Of a stretch of DNA of 5,400 bases, positions 1-5,400 are shown piece by piece; position 1 is the stretch's first letter; every line of letters begins with the position of its first letter. Source of the DNA: Gammaproteobacteria bacterium. Its GTDB lineage: Bacteria; Pseudomonadota; Gammaproteobacteria; Steroidobacterales; Steroidobacteraceae. The DNA lies in NCBI GenBank assembly GCA_010031985.1, contig RGYP01000148.1, positions 1 to 5,400 on the forward strand, given 5' to 3'. Under the pieces are notes generated by a model. That model was not told where the DNA came from, searched no databases, and was given only the letters and a program-made list of their open reading frames with translations. The position numbers were made by a program, and so were the translations under genes.

Positions 1-1475
1 ACGTTGCCGCCCGAGTTCGTGTACTGACCGGTGACGAACGGGACTTCCTGGGCGACCTTGATCTCGGCCTCCTGGTTGTCCATGGTCACGATCGAGGGCG
101 TGGCGATGATGTTGGTGGTGGAATCGCCGCGCAGCGCGCGCAGTACCGCGGCAAAATTCACGCCGTTGCTGGCAAGACGACCGACGCCGACCGTGGTGCC
201 GCGCGGTATGGTCGTGAGCGTCGCCGGGTCGCGCGCGGCGCGGGCGAGATCGACGATGCTGGTGCCGCCGATGGGTTCGATGAATCCGCCGACCGCCTCA
301 TCGCTCTTCGAGCCATCCACCAGCCAATTGACGCCGAGCTCGGCCGATTTGTCGGCAGAGACTTCGACGATGATCGCCTCGACGATCACCTGCGCACGAC
401 GAATATCGAGCTTGTCGATCACCGCCATCAAAGAATTCATGGTCTTGGCAGGTGCCGTGATCACGAGTGCGTTGGTTTCGGGTTCCGCCCAGATCGTGGT
501 GCCACCGCCGATGGTCGTGGTGTTGGCCGCTGCCGCGCCGGGGGCGCCCGCCACCGTTGCCGCGCCGCCGAGTTGTTCCTTCAATTTGGCAGCGATTTTC
601 TCGGCATCTGCATAACGCAGGTAACGCACCCGCGTGTCGCCGCCGGTGGCGAGCGGGGTATCGAGATAGGCGATCAGCGTGCGTGCGCGTAGACGCTGTG
701 TTTTGTCGCCTGCGAGCAAAATGCTGTTCGAGCGTTCATCGGCCACCACGCGCAGTGGCGCCATGCCGCCTTCGGCCTGGGCCTGCGCGGGGTTGAGTGC
801 GGTCATGGTCCGCACCACTTCGGACGCCGAGGCGTTCTGCATCGCCACCACTTCGACGTCGGCATCGCTCGCCTGATCGATGCGCCGAATGATGCGCACC
901 ATGCGGTTCACGTTGTTGGCGCGGTCGGCAAGGATCAAAGTATTCGAGGCCGGGTAGGCGGCCAAATGCGCATTCTGCGGCATCAGTGGTCGCAAGATGG
1001 CGACCAGTTGCGCGGCGCTCACGTTGGTGACGGCGACCACCTGCGTGACGAGTTCGTCCGAGGTGTCGCTCACGCTGTCGGGCAAGTCGTTGCCCGGCAT
1101 GGTGCGCGAGTTGGCATCAGGAATGATCTTGAGCACGTTGCCCGAGGGCACGGCGACGAAGCCATAGACCTGCAACAAGGCCAGGAAGGCTTCGTAAAAG
1201 GCATCGGGTGTCATCGCGGTCGAGGAGAGCATCGTCACCTGCGCGCGAACCCGTGGGTCGACGATGATGCTGCGACCGGTCGCGGCGGCGACCGCCTCGA
1301 TCACCTGCGTGATCTCGGCATCTTTGAAATTGGGCGTGATGCGCTGACCCGATGCAGGCTGCGCGACCAGCGGCGAAATCGCCACCGCGGTGAGCAGAGC
1401 CGCGAGCCCGAGCGACAGCGGTGACGCCAGTCGGCGCGCTGAGTTTCGAGGCACTGGTATTTCAGCTGTCGGCAT
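1..1475 (-). CDS. gspD: Type II secretion system secretin GspD, 5' part (C-terminus beyond the left edge)
   Basis: GspD forms the multimeric outer-membrane channel through which folded exoproteins leave the periplasm in type II secretion. My reading of the minus strand gives 491 open codons from ATG 1475 to the window edge. Residues 1-38 look like a Sec signal peptide: Arg at 10, 14 and 15, a hydrophobic core at about 16-37, and likely cleavage after LVA (36-38). The N0 domain follows (about 46-120), then N1 (about 143-200), N2 (about 207-272, containing SNSILLAGD at 249-257) and N3 (about 281-357, containing TNALVITAP at 334-342). The secretin domain begins near 360 with RRAQVIVEAIIVEV and reaches ATPSIVTMDNQEAEIKV before the edge. 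Family members are usually about 650-750 residues, so roughly the last third is missing because of the window, not a mutation. The N3 loop at about 302-328 is Gly/Ala/Thr-rich. A GGAG motif six bases upstream supports the start. The adjacent gspC argues for type II secretion over a type IV pilus or type III secretin. Confidence 0.95.
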   Translation of the reverse strand, partial: MPTAEIPVPRNSARRLASPLSLGLAALLTAVAISPLVAQPASGQRITPNFKDAEITQVIEAVAAATGRSIIVDPRVRAQVTMLSSTAMTPDAFYEAFLALLQVYGFVAVPSGNVLKIIPDANSRTMPGNDLPDSVSDTSDELVTQVVAVTNVSAAQLVAILRPLMPQNAHLAAYPASNTLILADRANNVNRMVRIIRRIDQASDADVEVVAMQNASASEVVRTMTALNPAQAQAEGGMAPLRVVADERSNSILLAGDKTQRLRARTLIAYLDTPLATGGDTRVRYLRYADAEKIAAKLKEQLGGAATVAGAPGAAAANTTTIGGGTTIWAEPETNALVITAPAKTMNSLMAVIDKLDIRRAQVIVEAIIVEVSADKSAELGVNWLVDGSKSDEAVGGFIEPIGGTSIVDLARAARDPATLTTIPRGTTVGVGRLASNGVNFAAVLRALRGDSTTNIIATPSIVTMDNQEAEIKVAQEVPFVTGQYTNSGGN

Positions 1476-1481
1476 GACCGG

Positions 1482-1485
1482 CTCC
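1482..1485 (-). promoter_or_regulatory. Ribosome binding site of gspD
   Basis: On the minus strand GGAG lies six bases before the ATG at 1475, a normal Shine-Dalgarno distance. It selects this ATG for gspD. It sits in the 53-bp gap after gspC, so gspD probably has its own translation initiation within a gspC-gspD transcript. Confidence 0.7.
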
Positions 1486-1528
1486 GAGTGTATCGGATTG
1501 CCATGTCTTGGTTGTGAACGCGCGGCGC

Positions 1529-2377
1529 TCAATTGAGCCCTGGGCGTTGTAACGCTTGCGGCGCGCCGCCCGCCACCGAGGTCAGGTCCAAGGTCAACGA
1601 TTCGGTCTGCCCATTGCGCTCGATGGTGAGGCGCGCCTGCGGGGTGCCGCTCAAAGAGCGAATGAATTGTTCGCTGTTGGCCTGATCGGCGAGCGGCGAA
1701 TCATTGATCGCGAGCACGAGATCGCCGGGACGCAGGCCAAGCTGCGCGAAACGCTGCGCATTGGCGCCCGGATAGACACGGATTCCGGAAGGGCGGTCGG
1801 ACCGTATCACCGCCTGCCAGCGAATCACCTGGGTGATGTCTTCGGTCGAGGGGGCCCCAGCGGGCAGGGCAGCCGGGCTGACCGCGCTGCTTGCCGGCGG
1901 CAACGTGCTGCTCGAGGGTATGCCGACCTGCCGCGGCAGCGGCAGCGTTTCGAAGCTGCCACCACGATCGAGCAGTACATGATCGGCGTGGACTTCTGCC
2001 AGGCGCGAGCCCCCGGGCAGCGTTGCGCCCACGGCGTAGACCCGTGCGGTGGCGCCCGACTCACCAATGATGGCGCGACCTGTGCGCGGGTCGCTCTCGG
2101 CGAGTACGCCCACCAGGGTGAGACCTTGCGTGCTCACGGGCGGTGCCGCAGACGCGGCGGCGGTCGGCTCGCCCACCGCCGAACCAAAAAAGCGCGCCGC
2201 CTTGATGCCATCGAGCGGATCGAGCCCGGGGGCGGGCAAGGCAGACGTCGCGCCGTCGAGCCCGCCCCGGTCGCGCGCACCGAAGAGTCCGGTCACGGTC
2301 CAGGCCAACTGCAGACCGAGTGCCAGCGATAGCACAACGATCACGATGACAGCGGGGTCAAGAGCCCTTGAACGCAT
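1529..2377 (-). CDS. gspC: Type II secretion system inner-membrane protein GspC
   Basis: GspC is a bitopic inner-membrane protein that links the cytoplasmic-membrane platform to the periplasmic N0 domain of the secretin GspD and helps recruit substrates. From ATG 2377 the protein has 282 residues, the usual family size. It has a short basic N-terminus (MRSR), one membrane helix at about 9-32 (AVIVIVVLSLALGLQLAW), and an Ala/Pro-rich spacer. The homology-region domain is at about 84-149 (LTLVGVLAESD, RAIIGESG, YAVGATLPGG, HADHVLLDRGG). A Pro/Ser/Ala linker at about 153-178 leads to a C-terminal PDZ domain at about 185-268, with core GLRPGDLVLAIN at 214-225. An in-frame GTG at 2413 would add 12 residues. 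I prefer 2377 because it is ATG and gives a short cytoplasmic tail, but neither start has a clear Shine-Dalgarno. gspD follows 53 bp downstream on the same strand, which together with the domain order makes the call firm; only the start is uncertain. Confidence 0.92.
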   Translation of the reverse strand: MRSRALDPAVIVIVVLSLALGLQLAWTVTGLFGARDRGGLDGATSALPAPGLDPLDGIKAARFFGSAVGEPTAAASAAPPVSTQGLTLVGVLAESDPRTGRAIIGESGATARVYAVGATLPGGSRLAEVHADHVLLDRGGSFETLPLPRQVGIPSSSTLPPASSAVSPAALPAGAPSTEDITQVIRWQAVIRSDRPSGIRVYPGANAQRFAQLGLRPGDLVLAINDSPLADQANSEQFIRSLSGTPQARLTIERNGQTESLTLDLTSVAGGAPQALQRPGLN

Positions 2378-2413
2378 GCCGGCAATGATACCTAGCCGCC
2401 TGCCGGCCCACAC

Positions 2414-2442
2414 TTGAGTTCGCCCCGGTCCACCCCTATAAC
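2414..2442 (+). promoter_or_regulatory. Sigma70-type promoter of clpS-clpA
   Basis: A -35-like TTGAGT (2414-2419; 4/6 to TTGACA) and a -10-like TATAAC (2437-2442; 5/6 to TATAAT) are separated by exactly 17 bp. With the usual spacing, transcription would start at about 2449, the A of the clpS ATG. The -35 box directly abuts the alternative GTG start of gspC (2411-2413) on the other strand. The assignment rests on sequence match and position only. Confidence 0.6.
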
Positions 2443-2448
2443 GAGCTA

Positions 2449-2766
2449 ATGTCTGCCGAAGAGAACCGCCCGTCCGCCGACACCTCGGTGGCCGAGGCCA
2501 CGCCCGAGACCAAACAGCCGCCGTTGTTTCAGGTCATACTCCTCAACGACGACTACACCCCGATGGAGTTCGTGGTGGACGTCCTCGAGCGGTTCTTCGG
2601 CATGGGACGCACGCAAGCGACCCAGGTCATGCTCGAAGTGCACATGCGCGGCAAGGGTGTCTGCGGGGTCTTCACCCACGACATCGCAGAGACCAAGGTG
2701 GCGCTGGTGACCCGCTATTCGCGTGATCACCAGCATCCGCTGATGTGCACGCTGGAAGAAGCCTGA
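2449..2766 (+). CDS. clpS: ATP-dependent Clp protease adaptor ClpS
   Basis: ClpS is the cytoplasmic N-recognin that binds proteins with a bulky hydrophobic N-terminal residue and hands them to ClpA for unfolding and ClpP degradation; it also blocks ClpA from other substrates. The 105 residues match the family length. A disordered N-terminal tail (about 1-24) precedes the folded core, which begins with QVILLNDDYTPMEFVVDVL (28-46). The N-degron pocket is intact by comparison with E. coli ClpS: Asn33, Asp34, Asp35, Thr37, Met39, Met61, Val64, His65 and Leu98. The signature CGVFTHDIAETKVA (72-85) and the C-terminal HPLMCTLEEA are also present. No other in-frame start precedes the core: the upstream codons contain no ATG, GTG or TTG back to the gspC region, and the next Met is residue 39. 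The start lacks a proper Shine-Dalgarno (only GAG three bases before ATG). clpA follows after 32 bp on the same strand, the usual operon order. Confidence 0.98.
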   Translation: MSAEENRPSADTSVAEATPETKQPPLFQVILLNDDYTPMEFVVDVLERFFGMGRTQATQVMLEVHMRGKGVCGVFTHDIAETKVALVTRYSRDHQHPLMCTLEEA

Positions 2767-2785
2767 GACGCACCGGAACAGCGAC

Positions 2786-2789
2786 GGAG
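2786..2789 (+). promoter_or_regulatory. Ribosome binding site of clpA
   Basis: GGAG in the clpS-clpA gap lies nine bases before GTG 2799 and twelve before the following TTG 2802. The spacing favours GTG as the clpA start and argues against the upstream in-frame GTG at 2745. Confidence 0.6.
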
Positions 2790-2798
2790 TGCCTGAAC

Positions 2799-5075
2799 GT
2801 GTTGTCGAACGAACTTGAATCCTGTCTGAACAGCGCCTTCCAAATGGCGCGTGATGGTCGTCACGAATTCCTCACCGTCGAGCACTTGCTGCTCGCCATC
2901 CTCGAGACGCCGCGCGTCAAAGAAATCTTGCGCGCCTGCGGGGGCGATGCCACCCGACTCGCCGCCGATCTGCGCGAGCACATCGAGCAGAGCACGCCGC
3001 GCCTGCCCGAGGGCGATGAGCGCGAGGTACAGCCGACGCTCGGTTTCCAACGCGTGCTGCAGCGCGCGGTATTCCACGTCCAGTCGAGTGGTCGCAAGGA
3101 AGTCGGCGTAGGCAACGTCCTGGTCGCCATCTTCAGTGAAAAGCAGAGTCATGCGGTGTTCCTGCTCGGTCGGCAGGACGTCGCCCGTCTCGATGTGGTC
3201 AATTACATCTCGCACGGTATGTCGAAGATTGCCGAGGAGCGCGGTGAACAGAAAGACGAACCGGCCGCTGCGCAGCAGGCAGGGCCCGAGGCCGACCAGG
3301 GTGGCGCCCTCGAAAAATACGCCAGTAATCTCAATCGGCTCGCCGAAGAGGGCAAGATCGACCCGCTGATCGGTCGACAGATGGAAGTCGAGCGCACCAT
3401 CGAAATTCTTTGTCGGCGTCGCAAGAACAATCCGCTCTACGTCGGCGAGGCGGGTGTCGGCAAGACGGCCATCGCCGAGGGCCTTGCGCGACGCATCGTC
3501 GAGGGTCAGGTGCCCGAGGTGCTCGCCGAGTGCACCATCTATTCGCTCGACATGGGTTCTTTGATCGCTGGCACGAAGTATCGCGGCGATTTCGAAAAGC
3601 GACTGAAGGCCGTGCTCGCCGAGCTCAAGAAGCAGCCGGGTGCGGTGCTCTTCATCGACGAAATCCACACCGTCATCGGTGCGGGTGCCGCCTCGGGCGG
3701 CGTGATGGATGCGTCCAACCTCATCAAGCCGGTGCTCACCAACGGCGAGCTGCGCTGCATCGGCTCGACCACCTACAACGAATATCGCGGTATCTTCGAG
3801 AAGGACCACGCGCTGGCCCGACGCTTCCAGAAGATCGACGTCGTCGAGCCCACGGTCCCCGAGACCATCGAAATCCTGAAAGGACTGCGCAGTCGCTTCG
3901 AAGAGCATCATCAGATCACCTACACCGATGCCGCGCTCAAAGCGGCGGCGGAACTCTCGGCGCGCCACATCAACGAGCGACATCTGCCGGACAAGGCCAT
4001 CGACGTCGTCGATGAGGCGGGTGCACGGTTGCGACTGAAGCCGGTGGCCGAGCGCGAGACGATCGTCGATGTGCATCACATCGAGGAAGTCGTCGCGCGT
4101 ATTGCGCGTATTCCGCCGAAGACCGTTTCCAGCAACGATAAAGAAGTGCTGCGCAACCTCGAGCGCAACCTCAAGCTCGTGATCTTCGGTCAGGATAGAG
4201 CGGTCGAAACCTTGTCTGCGGCGATCAAGATGGCGCGCTCCGGACTCGGCGACACGCGCAAGCCGGTCGGCAGTTTTTTGTTCGCGGGGCCCACGGGCGT
4301 CGGCAAGACCGAGGTGACGCGGCAGCTCGCGATCGCGCTCGGCATCGAGTTCATCCGCTTCGACATGTCGGAATACATGGAGCGACATACCGTCTCGCGC
4401 CTTATCGGCGCGCCGCCGGGCTACGTCGGCTTCGATCAAGGCGGATTGCTCACCGAAGCGATCTCCAAGCATCCGCACGCCGTCTTGCTGCTCGATGAAA
4501 TCGAGAAGGCGCATCCTGACGTATTCAACCTGCTATTGCAGGTGATGGACCATGGCACGCTCACCGACAACAACGGTCGCAAGGCCGACTTCCGTCACGT
4601 CATCATCGTGATGACGACCAATGCGGGAGCCGCGGACATGGCGCGCACCTCGATCGGTTTCACGCCCTCGGACAACACCACCGATGGCATGGAGGCGATC
4701 AAAAAATTGTTCTCGCCCGAGTTCCGCAACCGTCTCGATGCCGTCATTCAGTTCAATGGACTCGACGAGTCGACCATCGAGCGCGTAGTCGAAAAACTGC
4801 TGGTCGAAATCGAAACTCAGCTCGAAGGCAAGCGCGTGGCGCTGGTTCTCGACGATGCGGCGCGCAGCTGGCTCGCGAAGAAGGGCTACGATCCGAAGAT
4901 GGGCGCACGTCCGATGGCGCGCGTGATCCAGGAGCACATCAAGCGGCCACTCGCCGAAGAGTTGTTGTTCGGCAAGCTCGTGAACGGCGGCACGGTGCGC
5001 GCGACCCTCAACAAGGAAGGTTCGGGCCTCGACCTCGAGTGCATACCGAACGAGGAACCCGCACTCGTCGATTGA
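2799..5075 (+). CDS. clpA: ATP-dependent Clp protease ATP-binding subunit ClpA
   Basis: ClpA is the hexameric AAA+ unfoldase that recognises substrates directly or through ClpS and threads them into the ClpP peptidase in the cytoplasm. From GTG 2799 it has 758 residues, the same length as E. coli ClpA. The N-domain (about 1-145) holds two Clp_N repeats and is followed by a charged linker (about 145-175). D1 has Walker A GEAGVGKT (216-223), pore Tyr261 in KYRG, Walker B FIDE (285-288) and arginine fingers Arg341/Arg342. D2 has Walker A GPTGVGKT (497-504), pore GYVG (Tyr542), Walker B LLDE with Glu567, and Arg645 in FRNRLD. The ClpP-docking tripeptide is IGF (619-621), and a GARP sensor-2 motif lies near the C-terminus. 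Every one of these sits +2 relative to E. coli, so the protein looks complete and active. GTG is preferred because GGAG lies nine bases upstream and the protein then begins VLSNELE, aligning with E. coli MLNQELE. An in-frame GTG at 2745 would add 18 unalignable residues and overlap clpS. Confidence 0.98.
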   Translation: MLSNELESCLNSAFQMARDGRHEFLTVEHLLLAILETPRVKEILRACGGDATRLAADLREHIEQSTPRLPEGDEREVQPTLGFQRVLQRAVFHVQSSGRKEVGVGNVLVAIFSEKQSHAVFLLGRQDVARLDVVNYISHGMSKIAEERGEQKDEPAAAQQAGPEADQGGALEKYASNLNRLAEEGKIDPLIGRQMEVERTIEILCRRRKNNPLYVGEAGVGKTAIAEGLARRIVEGQVPEVLAECTIYSLDMGSLIAGTKYRGDFEKRLKAVLAELKKQPGAVLFIDEIHTVIGAGAASGGVMDASNLIKPVLTNGELRCIGSTTYNEYRGIFEKDHALARRFQKIDVVEPTVPETIEILKGLRSRFEEHHQITYTDAALKAAAELSARHINERHLPDKAIDVVDEAGARLRLKPVAERETIVDVHHIEEVVARIARIPPKTVSSNDKEVLRNLERNLKLVIFGQDRAVETLSAAIKMARSGLGDTRKPVGSFLFAGPTGVGKTEVTRQLAIALGIEFIRFDMSEYMERHTVSRLIGAPPGYVGFDQGGLLTEAISKHPHAVLLLDEIEKAHPDVFNLLLQVMDHGTLTDNNGRKADFRHVIIVMTTNAGAADMARTSIGFTPSDNTTDGMEAIKKLFSPEFRNRLDAVIQFNGLDESTIERVVEKLLVEIETQLEGKRVALVLDDAARSWLAKKGYDPKMGARPMARVIQEHIKRPLAEELLFGKLVNGGTVRATLNKEGSGLDLECIPNEEPALVD

Positions 5076-5101
5076 TGGGGCGTCGCCAAGCCGGGGCGCG
5101 G

Positions 5102-5118
5102 GTCGGCGCTCAGCCGAC
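5102..5118. terminator. Small hairpin between convergent clpA and infA, possible bidirectional terminator
   Basis: GTCGGC (5102-5107) and GCCGAC (5113-5118) form a perfect 6-bp GC-rich stem around the 5-base loop GCTCA. It lies 26 bp past the clpA stop and 11 bp past the infA stop, so it could serve both transcripts. No T-tract follows on either strand, so it is not a canonical intrinsic terminator. In such GC-rich DNA a 6-bp stem could also be chance. Confidence 0.35.
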
Positions 5119-5129
5119 ACACCTCAGGC

Positions 5130-5348
5130 TCAGCGGCCGCGGTAGACGATGCGGCCTTTGGTCAGATCGTAGGGCGTGAGTTCGACCGTGACGGTGTCGC
5201 CGGTGAGGATGCGAATATAGTTCTTGCGCATCTTGCCGGAGATGTGTGCCGTGACGACGTGCCCATTGCTGAGCTTCACGCGAAAAGTGGTGTTCGGCAG
5301 CGTCTCGACGACTTCGCCGTCCATCTGGATCGCGTCTTCTTTCGACAT
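5130..5348 (-). CDS. infA: Translation initiation factor IF-1
   Basis: IF-1 binds the A site of the 30S ribosomal subunit and, with IF-2 and IF-3, ensures correct initiator tRNA selection. The 72 residues match the E. coli length and most of its sequence. The whole protein is one S1/OB-fold domain. Conserved stretches include ETLPNTTFRV (15-24), GHVVTAHISGKMRKNYIRI (29-47), LTGDTVTVELTPYDL (48-62) and the C-terminal KGRIVYRGR. The start is fixed by MSKED, the family N-terminus. I see no Shine-Dalgarno at normal distance: the best candidate, GGGTG, is about 11 bases upstream. infA converges on clpA with a 54-bp gap, and no tRNA lies between them, unlike E. coli, where serW does. Confidence 0.98.
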   Translation of the reverse strand: MSKEDAIQMDGEVVETLPNTTFRVKLSNGHVVTAHISGKMRKNYIRILTGDTVTVELTPYDLTKGRIVYRGR

Positions 5349-5400
5349 CAGTGTGTGGGCACCCGGCTAAAAGGAGCGTGGATTCTGCCCAAACCCCTCC

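Noticed and set aside
31..1424. Plus-strand open frames of 65-194 codons opposite gspD
   Set aside because: The minus strand here reads continuously as GspD with all its N-domains. The plus-strand products are low-complexity Ala/Arg/Ser sequences without family resemblance.
1527..1538. Perfect 12-bp palindrome GCTCAATTGAGC over the gspC stop codon
   Set aside because: As a hairpin it has only a 4-bp stem with a 4-base loop, no T-tract follows, and no second copy was seen. It may be an incidental palindrome.
1556..2332. A 258-codon plus-strand frame opposite gspC
   Set aside because: The minus strand encodes a clear GspC with membrane helix, homology region and PDZ domain. The plus-strand product is an Arg/Gly/Ala-rich shadow.
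2727..4514. A 595-codon open frame antisense to clpA
   Set aside because: It lies opposite a complete ClpA whose motifs are all intact. Its translation is rich in Arg, Asp and Leu with no recognisable domain, and it has no ribosome binding site. Long antisense frames are expected opposite GC-rich, codon-biased genes.
5076..5129. A tRNA gene between clpA and infA, as with serW in E. coli
   Set aside because: The gap is only 54 bp, too short for a tRNA, and no cloverleaf elements are visible.
5349..5400. Possible start of another plus-strand gene after AAGGAG near 5371
   Set aside because: The only nearby start, a GTG, lies one base after the motif, too close to be used. No usable start codon follows at normal spacing before the window ends.

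Overview
This 5.4-kb, GC-rich window looks like ordinary core chromosome of a gammaproteobacterium. The evidence is a clpS-clpA pair followed convergently by infA, next to type II secretion genes, with protein sequences very close to gammaproteobacterial families. ClpA keeps the E. coli residue numbering with a constant +2 offset at every motif checked. I cannot name the genus. A high-GC, Xanthomonadales- or Steroidobacterales-like lineage is a guess from composition and from the gspC/gspD-clpS neighbourhood.

Layout: bases 1-1475 (minus strand) hold the N-terminal 491 codons of the type II secretion secretin gspD, which runs off the left edge. Bases 1529-2377 (minus; alternative start at 2413) hold gspC, the inner-membrane partner of GspD, 53 bp upstream of gspD and reading the same way. 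Bases 2378-2448 form a compact divergent intergenic region with a good sigma70-type promoter for the right-hand operon. Bases 2449-2766 (plus) are clpS and 2799-5075 (plus) are clpA. Bases 5076-5129 are a short convergent gap with a small hairpin. Bases 5130-5348 (minus) are infA, and the last 52 bp are its upstream region, where I see no supported element.

Function: GspC and GspD form the inner-to-outer-membrane axis of the type II secretion system; the other gsp genes should lie to the left. ClpS delivers N-degron substrates to ClpA, which unfolds and threads them into ClpP (not in this window). InfA is translation initiation factor IF-1.

I found no mobile element, CRISPR array, RNA gene, broken gene or unknown system. 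The most interesting point is that the clpS promoter is placed so that transcription would start on the A of the clpS ATG, which suggests a leaderless mRNA. The other findings concern start-site choice and small regulatory structures.
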